NCBI GenBank assembly: GCA_905373085.1 | Contig: CAJPRR010000040.1 | Span: 1-15,763 of the forward strand | Length of the DNA: 15,763 bases | Direction: 5' to 3' | From: an uncultured Selenomonas sp. | GTDB lineage: Bacteria > Bacillota > Negativicutes > Selenomonadales > Selenomonadaceae | In this document: piece after piece, positions 6,261 to 13,851 of the stretch | How the letters are laid out: each line of letters opens with the position of its first letter | How positions within the stretch are numbered: position 1 is the first letter of the stretch | Translations under genes and position numbers: made by a program | The notes under the pieces: model-generated | Told to the model about the DNA's origin: nothing | The model's database searches: none | The model's input: the letters and a program-made list of their open reading frames with translations, nothing else

Positions 6261-7145
6261 ATGAGTGAAAATTGCAACAGCGGCTGCAGCAGCTGTTCCT
6301 CGGCGGGCGGCTGCGGCGGCGCACAGCAGGAGCCGCAGAGCCTTCTTACACCGCCGAACGAGCACAGCAGTGTCAAGCGCGTCATCGCCGTCATGAGCGG
6401 CAAGGGCGGCGTCGGCAAATCCCTCGTCACCGCGCTCCTCGCGACTGCCATGGCGCGGCGTGGGCATCGCGTCGGCGTGCTCGACGCCGACATCACGGGG
6501 CCTTCAATCCCGAAGGTCTTCGGCGTCAAGGGCGAAGTAGAGAAGGCGAACGCCGATTCTGCAGGCATCCGACCCTTGAAGAGCGCGGGCGGCATCGACA
6601 TCATGTCGATCAACCTGCTCTTGAAGGACGAGTCCGACCCCGTCGTCTGGCGCGGCCCCATCGTCGCGGGCGTCGTGCAGCAGTTCTGGCAGGACGTCGT
6701 CTGGGAGAATGAGGACTATCTCTTCGTCGACATGCCGCCGGGAACGGGCGACGTGCCCTTGACCGTGCTCCAGTCGCTGCCCGTCGACGGCATCATCGTC
6801 GTGACCTCGCCGCAGGAGCTTGTCTCCATGATCGTCGAGAAGGCGGTCAAGATGGCCGGGCTGATGAACGCCCCCATCCTCGGCATCATCGAAAACATGG
6901 CGTACTTCAAGTGCCCCGACTGCGAGAAGGAGCACAAGATCTTCGGCGACAGCCACATCGAGGAGATCGCCCGCGACTACTGCTTGCCGCTGCTCGCACG
7001 CCTGCCGATCGAGCCGAAGCTCGCCGCGCTCTGCGACGCCGGCAAGATCGAGTCGTACAAGGGCGACTGGGTCGACGCTACGGCGCTGCTCCTCGAAGAG
7101 CTGCCCGAGCACGATGCGGCGGAGGCCGAGGACTTCCAAGCATAA
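6261..7145 (+). CDS. mrp: Mrp/ApbC/Nbp35-family Fe-S cluster carrier ATPase
   Basis: A 294-residue cytoplasmic P-loop protein that carries and transfers Fe-S clusters to apoproteins. It has the deviant Walker A SGKGGVGKS (46-54), LDADITGPSIPK (74-85), VDMPPGTGD (156-164) and the C-terminal CPDC pair (218-221) that bridges a cluster in the dimer. The N-terminus is Cys-rich (Cys5, 9, 12, 18); C9-x2-C12-x5-C18 copies part of the Nbp35 N-terminal cluster motif. The N-terminal MIP18-like domain of proteobacterial Mrp is absent, as is usual in Clostridia-type forms. The ATG at 6261 was chosen because AAAGGAGAG precedes it by 7 bases; the in-frame ATG at 6240 has none. It is the only gene on the plus strand and has its own promoter and terminator. 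Confidence 0.92.
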   Translation: MSENCNSGCSSCSSAGGCGGAQQEPQSLLTPPNEHSSVKRVIAVMSGKGGVGKSLVTALLATAMARRGHRVGVLDADITGPSIPKVFGVKGEVEKANADSAGIRPLKSAGGIDIMSINLLLKDESDPVVWRGPIVAGVVQQFWQDVVWENEDYLFVDMPPGTGDVPLTVLQSLPVDGIIVVTSPQELVSMIVEKAVKMAGLMNAPILGIIENMAYFKCPDCEKEHKIFGDSHIEEIARDYCLPLLARLPIEPKLAALCDAGKIESYKGDWVDATALLLEELPEHDAAEAEDFQA

Positions 7146-7165
7146 TATACGCGAAGAACCCATAC

Positions 7166-7215
7166 AAAAAGGGCTGTGCATGCGTCGAATTCGACACATG
7201 CACAGCCCTTTATAT
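7166..7215. terminator. Bidirectional intrinsic terminator between mrp and the autotransporter gene
   Basis: A 15-bp perfect stem (7168-7182 with 7197-7211, core AGGGCTGTGCATG) continues after one mismatch into a 12-base palindrome GTCGAATTCGAC (7184-7195). The whole 44 bases can fold as one hairpin with almost no loop. A T5 run follows it on the minus strand (7170-7166) and a looser T/A run on the plus strand. Confidence 0.88.
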
Positions 7216-7262
7216 ATCTTGCCGCTCGCCCGATTTCCCTGCGGCAATCTACGTCTCAGCGC

Positions 7263-9908
7263 TTAGAAGCTGAAGCGCACGCCTGCGTCCACGCGCCAAT
7301 GGTCATGAACATCCGTACGGAACGATCTCGTGTAGCTGGTATAAGCATACGCCTTGTCACTCAAGAGAACGCTGCCGCCCGCTTCCATCTCCATCCATGT
7401 ATCTTTCAAGGAAACATGCGTGCTCTTCGGCGTATAGCCCGGCTCATGATAGCGCACATCAAGGTCGCCGGCAAATTCATGCGCCAGACCCAGCTTCAAA
7501 AATACGTTGCTCGTTTTCGTTTCCTGACCGATCCCAAGTCCCAACTTGCCGACGGCGCTGTTGAAAGCATCCTGGCGCACATGCAGGATATTGCTGCCGT
7601 TGCGTGCGGTGCTGTCATCGCCCTGCAGATGCCCCAACGTCAGCTCGGCGCTCGGCTCGATATAGAAGCCGCCGGGCTGCGCGAAGCGTTTGCCATATTC
7701 CGCACTCGCCGAGAAGCCAAGGTTTTTATGATCGCCATACAATTCGACGGCGCTGTTACGCACGGTGAAATCGCCGCTCAGGCGGTTGGCGCGCACGATA
7801 AGGTCGAGATACGAGCCATCCTTCTGCTGCTTGACGCCATAAACCGCCAATCCCACAAGACGGTCATCGGCACTGGAGCCTGCGCTGCTGCTCTTCATCT
7901 TGCCGTAGTCAACGAGCGCACCGACCGTCCAATCCTTGACGTCACGATCATAGCCAACCTGTACGATGCCATAGCTCTGGCTCATATCGACGCCTTGATC
8001 GTTCATGAACGTCTTGCCGCCCAAATATTTGACCCATGCGCCGCGCTCCGCATTCTTCAAACGCAGCTCACCCATGCGCCGCGCAAGATCGTTGTTGTTG
8101 TTGCGCCATGCCAAAACGCCTGCGGTCAGCGCCGTTTTCGTCTCTCTCATGATCACGGTTTCACTCGGACCATAGGTGACAGAGGGCGGCAACGCTTGAT
8201 AGGCATATTGCCCCTGCCCGTTCTCGCGCTTATAGGTCATACTTTCGGTGCGAAGCGCTGCGCTCGGCGTCGTCAGACCTTCTGCGATCTCCACCTTGCC
8301 TTTGAGGTTCTCTTCCCCATCTTTATAGGCGCTGTAGAAGAGCTTCTGCGCCAAAGCATGAAGCGCTGCATTGACCTTGTTCTTATCCTCCGGCGCACCT
8401 GAGCTTGTATCGAGACCTGCAGCATCGGTGCGCAGGGTGATGCCGCTTCCCGCTGCAGCCTTCTTGATCACGACGTCGCCGCCCTGAATCTTCGTCGGAT
8501 CGGCTGCATCATGCTTGTATAGCACCTGCGTATAGCCACTGTACTTTTCCACTTGGATCGGGCGCTCATCTTCCTGGAAAATGCGTCCTGCCGCCTCCGG
8601 CGTCGTGCCGCCCATAAGAGAAAGCACCTTGCTGCCCGTGAATTTATGCGTTACGCCGCGCCAAGGCGTTTCGGGCAGCAAGGTGCCCCATGTGGCATTA
8701 TGCCACTCGGCGCCGTTTTGCAGGTACATACGCAGCCCCGTATTTTCACGAATCGCCTTTTTGCCCGGCTCATTCTTGCCATGCTCTTTGAAGTCGTCCA
8801 ATACAACGCCATGAAAAACAGAATCCGCCGTTGTCAAACCCAAGTTAATCGTCGTCGGCGAAGTTCCTGTGATCTTTCCCGTATCTTCTTCACGATCAAT
8901 GAGACCGATATTTCCATAGATTTTGGTTGAACGATCGCCGGCGCCTATGACATTTCCTGCGGCATCGAGACGCACATTCATGTGAATGACGCCCTCTTCT
9001 GCATTTAAGGAAAAGTGCGGCAAATTGGGATCCTTCTGCGTGCGTATCACGCCGCCGCCTTTGATCGTGATGAGCGAACGACCGCCGGCATGAACGCCCG
9101 TACCATCGACGTCAACATCAGCATCCCCGTTGATTGTGACGCGACTGCCCGCTTTATCATTATCGTAGTTCAGTCCCGCAAAAATTCCGTTGACATAGTA
9201 GTGCCGCAAAAACGCCGGCGGACGATGCTGTGAAGCTGCAGCCTGCTCCGGTACGCGCACATGAATTTTCGCATTGCCATTGATTACGACATTGCCGTGA
9301 TGCGTAGTAGCGATGCCGTTGGTGAATGTCGGATCCACGTCGCCCGTCGCATCGGGATCTTTATAATATTTGCTCTTCACGTTAATATCAACATCGCCGT
9401 TCACGGTAACGGTCGCATTCTTTGTCTGATCAGACGCACAGACAATGCCGAAGGTCTCTTTGCCGCCGCCGCTCATCTTGGTTGAATCCACATTGAGTAC
9501 GAGTTTTTTTACCGTGATATTGACATCCTTGACCTTCTTGTAATTGTGACCTGCTTTGAAGTGGCGTCCGCAATAACTCTGCACGCCGTACTCGTCCTTG
9601 GAATTCAGCGTGAGCGTAACATCCGGCGCATTGAGTCGGATCAGATTTCTTTCTCCTGTAATCGACTTCACATTCAAGATGCTGTCTTTGCCAAATTCAT
9701 ACGTTTTTCTGCTGTTGTCCCAAACCTTGTATTTCGTAAAATCACTGCTGCCGCCAAAGGCAAAGCCCCCATCTATACGCCCTTTATTGAACTCCGTACC
9801 GGTCTGCTCCGCTGCCAAGGCAGACGAGCTGATGCCCAAGCTCAACAAAACACCTGCCGTCAAAAGGCTGTACCTGCTCTTCTTCCATTTCTTGCAAAAA
9901 CTTCGCAT
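7263..9908 (-). CDS. Autotransporter with C-terminal outer-membrane beta-barrel
   Basis: An 881-residue type V secretion protein. A long signal peptide (basic MRSFCKKWKKSRYS, hydrophobic core, cleavage near ALA at 30-32) precedes a passenger of about 560 residues rich in alternating Val/Asn/Gly/Thr segments such as NATVTVNGDVDINVKSKYY and TTINLGLTTADSVFHGV, typical of a beta-helix. A helical linker (RRMGELRLKNAER) leads to the barrel from GAWVKYLGGK (about residue 623) to the C-terminus, which ends FSF as outer-membrane barrels do. The passenger shows no protease or lipase motif I recognise; adhesion is a guess. The ATG at 9908 has GGAGG 6 bases upstream; that at 9911 only 3. The gene looks visibly less GC-rich than its neighbours. 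It has its own promoter and terminator. Confidence 0.9.
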   Translation of the reverse strand: MRSFCKKWKKSRYSLLTAGVLLSLGISSSALAAEQTGTEFNKGRIDGGFAFGGSSDFTKYKVWDNSRKTYEFGKDSILNVKSITGERNLIRLNAPDVTLTLNSKDEYGVQSYCGRHFKAGHNYKKVKDVNITVKKLVLNVDSTKMSGGGKETFGIVCASDQTKNATVTVNGDVDINVKSKYYKDPDATGDVDPTFTNGIATTHHGNVVINGNAKIHVRVPEQAAASQHRPPAFLRHYYVNGIFAGLNYDNDKAGSRVTINGDADVDVDGTGVHAGGRSLITIKGGGVIRTQKDPNLPHFSLNAEEGVIHMNVRLDAAGNVIGAGDRSTKIYGNIGLIDREEDTGKITGTSPTTINLGLTTADSVFHGVVLDDFKEHGKNEPGKKAIRENTGLRMYLQNGAEWHNATWGTLLPETPWRGVTHKFTGSKVLSLMGGTTPEAAGRIFQEDERPIQVEKYSGYTQVLYKHDAADPTKIQGGDVVIKKAAAGSGITLRTDAAGLDTSSGAPEDKNKVNAALHALAQKLFYSAYKDGEENLKGKVEIAEGLTTPSAALRTESMTYKRENGQGQYAYQALPPSVTYGPSETVIMRETKTALTAGVLAWRNNNNDLARRMGELRLKNAERGAWVKYLGGKTFMNDQGVDMSQSYGIVQVGYDRDVKDWTVGALVDYGKMKSSSAGSSADDRLVGLAVYGVKQQKDGSYLDLIVRANRLSGDFTVRNSAVELYGDHKNLGFSASAEYGKRFAQPGGFYIEPSAELTLGHLQGDDSTARNGSNILHVRQDAFNSAVGKLGLGIGQETKTSNVFLKLGLAHEFAGDLDVRYHEPGYTPKSTHVSLKDTWMEMEAGGSVLLSDKAYAYTSYTRSFRTDVHDHWRVDAGVRFSF

Positions 9909-9978
9909 CATATTCCTCCCATGAACGATAACTAAAAAACACAGCATTTGATAATTATATCTTATGCTTTTATAGTGT

Positions 9979-10008
9979 ATACTAATGCAGATAAGCGCTC
10001 TTTGTCAA
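9979..10008 (-). promoter_or_regulatory. Probable promoter of the autotransporter gene
   Basis: On the minus strand, a perfect -35 TTGACA (10008-10003) is followed by an 18-base spacer and TAGTAT (9984-9979), a four-of-six -10 box. A perfect TATAAT also occurs closer to the gene (9959-9954) but without a -35 partner, so the true start site is uncertain. Confidence 0.5.
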
Positions 10009-10096
10009 GATTATTTTTCCATTAAGAAAGAAACAGATCAACGTTGCCTTTCACTGAATTTCTCTCATACGAACAACCGTGGCAAACATCCGCCAA

Positions 10097-10124
10097 GCAA
10101 GCATTTATGCGTATAGATGCTTGC
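10097..10124. repeat. Inverted repeat upstream of the autotransporter promoter
   Basis: GCAAGCAT (10097-10104) and ATGCTTGC (10117-10124) are perfect 8-bp arms around 12 bases. The stretch 10009-10169 holds no convincing gene, and this is its only clear structure. It lies upstream of the autotransporter promoter, where an activator could bind; a small RNA hairpin is also possible. Confidence 0.4.
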
Positions 10125-10169
10125 ACCAATCCGACGAATGTCATTTTATCTTCACATCCTAAAACAGCG

Positions 10170-10207
10170 AAAACTCCGGCAGGAAGCAGCCTTCCTGCCG
10201 GAGTTTT
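10170..10207. terminator. Strong intrinsic terminator after the EP-repeat membrane protein gene
   Basis: A 17-bp perfect stem (10170-10186 with 10191-10207, core CTCCGGCAGGAAG) has a 4-base loop, with A- and T-runs at both ends. It begins 6 bases past the stop codon at 10213-10215. Confidence 0.92.
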
Positions 10208-10212
10208 TCATT

Positions 10213-11064
10213 CTATGCGTCCTGCTCGCCCGACAGCACGATCTTGCCGGGACGCTGCGGCGCCCAGAGGCTGCCCATGAGGTTGAAGCGCGCGGGAGCT
10301 TCGACCTCCATGTGCGTGTACGTCTTGCCCGCCTGGTAGTTCGAGGCGAACGCTTCCTTCATGCCGCAGAAGCGATGGCGCTCTTCGCCGTAAGGGAGCG
10401 TCGGATCAGGAATGACATAGTAGTCGTCCGAACCGTCCTCCTTCTCAATCGCCCAGAAGTCGCCTTCGTCCTTCGTCTCAAAGGTCGGCGGCGCATTCGG
10501 ATCCGCCTTCCTGGCTTCAGGATTCGTGCATGTGAACCGTTTGACGGAAAACTCTTCCAAGAGGCTGAGGAAACGCGTCTTCTGCAGAGCCGGGTCTTCT
10601 ACATCGTTCGCCTCGCTGTACCCCTCCAGAAAGCGCACGATCGGCGGCGATTCCTCCTCAGGCTCAGGTTCAGGCTCCGGTTCAGGCTCCGGCTCCGGTT
10701 CAGATTCAAAAGACGGCAGCGATTCAAAAGGGGAAGCGACCTCCTCGGGCGGCTCTGCTGCCATATCCGCCTCGCCATAGACATGACGCCGCAGCTCGCG
10801 GACTTCTTTTCTCAGCTTTGTATAGCCGACGAGTCCGACGATGATCAAGGCCAGCAGCATGAAGATCATGAACGATTCGATCAGGAGCGTCACGTGATAA
10901 AACTCTTCAACGTCTTCGAGCAGCATGCCGACGACGCCGCGCAGCTGCTCAAGCTCCTGCGGATCGATGCGTGCGGCAAGCGCCTGTGCACTCCCTCCCG
11001 CAAAAAGGCAGGCGGCAAGAGCGGCGGCCCGCCGTCCTGCCCGTTTCATCCGGCTCTTTTTCAT
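10213..11064 (-). CDS. Membrane protein of unknown function with Glu-Pro repeat and C-terminal cytoplasmic domain
   Basis: I do not recognise this 283-residue protein. It has an N-terminal signal-like segment (MKKSRMKRAGRR, hydrophobic to about residue 30, possible cleavage at AQALA), a short probably external stretch, one strong transmembrane helix (about 58-81, LLIESFMIFMLLALIIVGLV) and a basic stop-transfer region (KLRKEVRELRRH). By the positive-inside rule the rest is cytoplasmic. An acidic linker follows with seven Glu-Pro pairs (122-135), then a domain of about 140 residues with FWAIEKEDG (203-211), DYYVIPDPTLPYGEE (214-228) and YTHMEVEAPARFN (249-261). The ATG at 11064 has AAAGGAGG 9-10 bases upstream; upstream in-frame ATGs (11073, 11100) fit worse. 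It starts 48 bases after the GGDEF/EAL gene with no terminator between, so they are probably co-transcribed. Confidence 0.75.
   Translation of the reverse strand: MKKSRMKRAGRRAAALAACLFAGGSAQALAARIDPQELEQLRGVVGMLLEDVEEFYHVTLLIESFMIFMLLALIIVGLVGYTKLRKEVRELRRHVYGEADMAAEPPEEVASPFESLPSFESEPEPEPEPEPEPEPEEESPPIVRFLEGYSEANDVEDPALQKTRFLSLLEEFSVKRFTCTNPEARKADPNAPPTFETKDEGDFWAIEKEDGSDDYYVIPDPTLPYGEERHRFCGMKEAFASNYQAGKTYTHMEVEAPARFNLMGSLWAPQRPGKIVLSGEQDA
10660..10701. repeat. Seven-unit hexanucleotide repeat encoding (Glu-Pro)7
   Basis: Seven consecutive imperfect hexamers (AGGCTC, AGGTTC, CGGCTC, CGGTTC on the plus strand) encode the Glu-Pro run. The unit is two codons, so gain or loss of copies would change linker length without a frameshift. 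Confidence 0.85.
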
Positions 11065-11112
11065 ATCCAGCATACCTCCTTTGCAGCATGGCGTCGTCAT
11101 GCCGCAATTTCC

Positions 11113-13104
11113 TCAATCGCCGTTCGGCTGAAAATACTTTGCCTCGAAATCCTTGATGGGCATGGGCTTTGCAAAGAAATAGCCTTGGAACATGTCACAG
11201 CCGAGCGATCTCAGATGCTCGACCTGATCCTTCGTCTCCACGCCCTCCGTGATGACGCGCATGCCGAGCCACTTCGCCATGGCAATGACGGCGTTCAATA
11301 TGACGGAACTGCGCTTCGAGTTGCCCGTCTGGCGCAGGAAGCCCATGTCGATCTTCAAAATGTCCGCCTCGATATCCTTGAGCATGGAAAGCGAGGAATA
11401 GCCGCTGCCGAAGTCGTCGATCTCGACCTCGAAGCCCGCCTCCTGCAATCTGGTGATGAGCCTGCTATACTTTTCGATGTCGCCCATCAAAGCCGTTTCC
11501 GTGATTTCCAACTTCAGCCGCTTGGCGTCGATACCATGACGTTCCACAATATCCGTCATGGTCTGGAAGATGTCAATATGGAGCATGTCGTTCACGGAAA
11601 TGTTGACGGAAATCGTCAGCCCTTCCCTTTCCGTGCCCTGCCAGCTTTTCAGGATCGCCGCCGCTTCTTCCCAGACATACCGGTCAAGGCGATGAATCTG
11701 ACCCGCATTCTCCAAGATGCCGATGAACTGCCCGGGCGCGAGGAGACCCTTCTCGGGATGATTCCAACGCACGAGCGCTTCCGCGCCGAGCAGTTCGCCC
11801 TCCGTGGAAACCTGCGGCTGCAGATAGACGACAAGCTGACGCTTCGACAGCCCTTCCTCGAAGCTGCCCAAGATCTCCTTTTCGCGCAGCGTGCGCTCCA
11901 TCAAGGCGTCATCGTAGAACGCCACCCGGTTCCCGCTCTCGCTGCGCAAGCGGGAGAGCGCCAAGTGCGCACGGTCGCACATGACGGAAACGGGCATCTG
12001 CGGCTCCTCGATCTCATAGATGCCGAGATGGATGTTCAGCTTGTAGGCGCTGCTGTCAAAAGTCTTTCCCAAGAGTTCCAGACCTTTGAGAAGCTCCTTC
12101 TCCGTGCAGTGCGCCTTGTCCACGTAGGCGGCGAAGTGATCGCCGTGCAGGCGGGCTGCCGCACCCGAGTCCATCGCCAGCTCGGCAAAGAACCCCGCCA
12201 AGCCTTTCAGTATCTCATTGCCCTTCTCCTCGCCGAGAAGCTCGTTGACAAGCTTGAAATCCTTGATATTCGAGCAAACGATGCAGCGCCCGTCCTTCAT
12301 GCCGTAGTCAAGCTCGTCACGCACGGCGTCGTAGAAGCCTTCGCGGTCATAAAGACCCGTGAGCTTGTCGCGCGTCCACGGCGTGACTTCCGTCTGCACT
12401 TCGTCTTCAGCATGCTTGTCGCGAACGACGTAGTAATATCCCTTGTATCGACCGTCGGCGTCGAAGAGCTTCGCCATCGTCACCTTGTAGACGAACCGCT
12501 CGCCTTCGAGGAAGAAGTCCTGTTCCCATGATACGGTGTTTTCCCAAGGGGATTCCCAACTCTCATCCTTGAGCCACGCGGCGAAGAAGCGCCGCAAAAG
12601 CTCCAGCTCTCCCGGCGGTATTTGGAAAAGGCGGTAGGCCTCAAGGTTCGCATAGATGCAGACGTCTTCCACGTTGAAACACAGGACGCCCGCATGCGTC
12701 GTGCCCTTCACGCGCGAGAGCAGCTGCAGGACGTCACGGTCGCGCAGCTCACGCGCTCCAGTGTTGCGCGGGTAGTTCGTCACAAGTTCCATCGCACAGT
12801 GCAGGATGCTCTTGTCGGGCATCTCCAATTCCATCGGGGCGGAAAGGACATGAAAGATCTTGTCGTTGGCAACTTCGTCCTTTTCCATCTTATGCTGCGA
12901 CTTGTCGGCGCAAAAGCTCGTGCAGCAGCGACAGCGGTGCGCCCTGCCCCACGTGGTGAAGCAGCGGCCCTCACGCCGCACGGAGCCGTCCTCCTCGAAA
13001 TGAAGCACCTTGCACGCCTTTGCATCCACGAAGCGAACAAGGTCGTAAATCGGTGCAAGACTTTTTTCCAGCTGACGCGCTTCCGCTATGCTGAACCTTG
13101 CCAT
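11113..13104 (-). CDS. GGDEF/EAL protein, predicted c-di-GMP phosphodiesterase
   Basis: A 663-residue cytoplasmic signalling protein without membrane segments. Residues 48-65 hold a Cys-rich motif (C48, WGR at 52-54, C58, C60, C61, C65), possibly metal-binding. A PAS-like region covers about 138-230 (LCFNVEDVCIYANLEAYRLF to YYYVVRDK). The GGDEF domain begins DKLTGLYDREGF (246-257) but its active site reads HGDHF (320-324), lacking the first Gly and the catalytic acid, so cyclase activity is unlikely. The EAL domain is complete: EALVRW (442-447), Asn501, EITE (533-536), DDFGSGYSSL (563-572), Lys584, TEGVET (619-624), QGYFFAKP (640-647). It should hydrolyse c-di-GMP, perhaps controlled by GTP binding. 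The ATG at 13104 has AGGAGG 7 bases upstream; no clear promoter is seen in 13105-13197, only a small leader hairpin (CCAAG/CTTGG, 13148-13160). Confidence 0.9.
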   Translation of the reverse strand: MARFSIAEARQLEKSLAPIYDLVRFVDAKACKVLHFEEDGSVRREGRCFTTWGRAHRCRCCTSFCADKSQHKMEKDEVANDKIFHVLSAPMELEMPDKSILHCAMELVTNYPRNTGARELRDRDVLQLLSRVKGTTHAGVLCFNVEDVCIYANLEAYRLFQIPPGELELLRRFFAAWLKDESWESPWENTVSWEQDFFLEGERFVYKVTMAKLFDADGRYKGYYYVVRDKHAEDEVQTEVTPWTRDKLTGLYDREGFYDAVRDELDYGMKDGRCIVCSNIKDFKLVNELLGEEKGNEILKGLAGFFAELAMDSGAAARLHGDHFAAYVDKAHCTEKELLKGLELLGKTFDSSAYKLNIHLGIYEIEEPQMPVSVMCDRAHLALSRLRSESGNRVAFYDDALMERTLREKEILGSFEEGLSKRQLVVYLQPQVSTEGELLGAEALVRWNHPEKGLLAPGQFIGILENAGQIHRLDRYVWEEAAAILKSWQGTEREGLTISVNISVNDMLHIDIFQTMTDIVERHGIDAKRLKLEITETALMGDIEKYSRLITRLQEAGFEVEIDDFGSGYSSLSMLKDIEADILKIDMGFLRQTGNSKRSSVILNAVIAMAKWLGMRVITEGVETKDQVEHLRSLGCDMFQGYFFAKPMPIKDFEAKYFQPNGD

Positions 13105-13197
13105 TCTCTTTCCTCCTAAGACTTTGCGGCTAGGACAGACGCGCCGTCCAAGTCCCTTGGCGCACTTCTCATGAAAACTCAATTATCCACGCTTATT

Positions 13198-13851
13198 TTA
13201 CCATGTTCTCACAAGAAAAGATAGCTTTTCTTTTGGGAGAAAAACCTTCCTTCCGTTCTTTCTAGGACGATATGCGTCGCCGCGCCTGAGGCAAGCGGCG
13301 GTATCCGAAAGCTCCGCCAGCCACTCGTCAATTCCCCGACCTCGGACGATCAGCCCAGGCGCAATCTCTGCCAGAGGCAGAAGGACGAAGGCTCGTTCGT
13401 GAAGATACGGATGCGGCAGGCGAAGCTCCTGCCGCGCGCTCTCGTGCCCTTCGGCAAACAGCAGGTCGATGTCGATCATGCGCGGCCCCCAATGCTCCTT
13501 GCGCACGCGGCCGAGCGCACGCTCGATGCGCTGCGTGCGGCGCAGAAACACGAGGGGCAAAAGGCGCGTCTCCAAGGCGGCGCAGGCGTTGAGAAACGGC
13601 GGCTGCTTCTCATTTCCCCACGGCGGCGTCTCATAAAAAGAGGACACACGAAGAAGCCGCGTATCCTCGACATGAGCCAGAAGGCGCAACGCTCGCCGCA
13701 AAGAAGCGCGGCGGTCGCCAAGATTCGCTCCAAGACCGACGTATACGAGATAGGGCGCCGGCGCATGGCCCGGACAACTGTGTGCGGACGCGCTCTCCGT
13801 AAGACGCACGTTTTTCACTTCTTCGCTGTCTCGCATCTCTGCGCCGCTCAT
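13198..13851 (-). CDS. folK: HPPK, 2-amino-4-hydroxy-6-hydroxymethyldihydropteridine pyrophosphokinase
   Basis: Transfers pyrophosphate from ATP to 6-hydroxymethyl-dihydropterin, making the activated substrate of FolP. Family motifs: YVGLGANLGDR (37-47), VSSFYETPPWG (69-79), FLNACAALET (86-95), EHWGPRMIDIDLLF (119-132, holding the metal-binding Asp pair) and LPHPYLHERAFVLLPLAEI (145-163). At 217 residues it is longer than usual (about 160-170): about 33 residues precede the core and a basic tail of about 25 follows. The start at 13851 overlaps the folB stop as ATGA and has GAGGAG 6 bases upstream. It is the last gene of the fol unit. The final codons are more A/T-rich than the rest and include a short inverted repeat (13213-13232). 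No clear terminator separates it from the GGDEF/EAL gene. Confidence 0.93.
   Translation of the reverse strand: MSGAEMRDSEEVKNVRLTESASAHSCPGHAPAPYLVYVGLGANLGDRRASLRRALRLLAHVEDTRLLRVSSFYETPPWGNEKQPPFLNACAALETRLLPLVFLRRTQRIERALGRVRKEHWGPRMIDIDLLFAEGHESARQELRLPHPYLHERAFVLLPLAEIAPGLIVRGRGIDEWLAELSDTAACLRRGDAYRPRKNGRKVFLPKEKLSFLVRTW

Noticed and set aside
10044..10280. A 78-residue plus-strand frame upstream of the autotransporter.
   Set aside because: It crosses the strong terminator at 10170-10207 and enters the 3' end of the opposite gene, with no ribosome site or homology signal.
10117..12531. A very long open frame on the plus strand opposite the GGDEF/EAL and EP-repeat genes.
   Set aside because: It is antisense to two genes with clear domain motifs, has Arg/His/Leu-rich low-information protein sequence and no ribosome site. 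Long antisense frames are expected in GC-rich coding DNA.
13105..13197. A possible c-di-GMP riboswitch in the leader of the GGDEF/EAL gene.
   Set aside because: The leader has only a small hairpin (CCAAG/CTTGG) and is too short and unlike the GEMM consensus.
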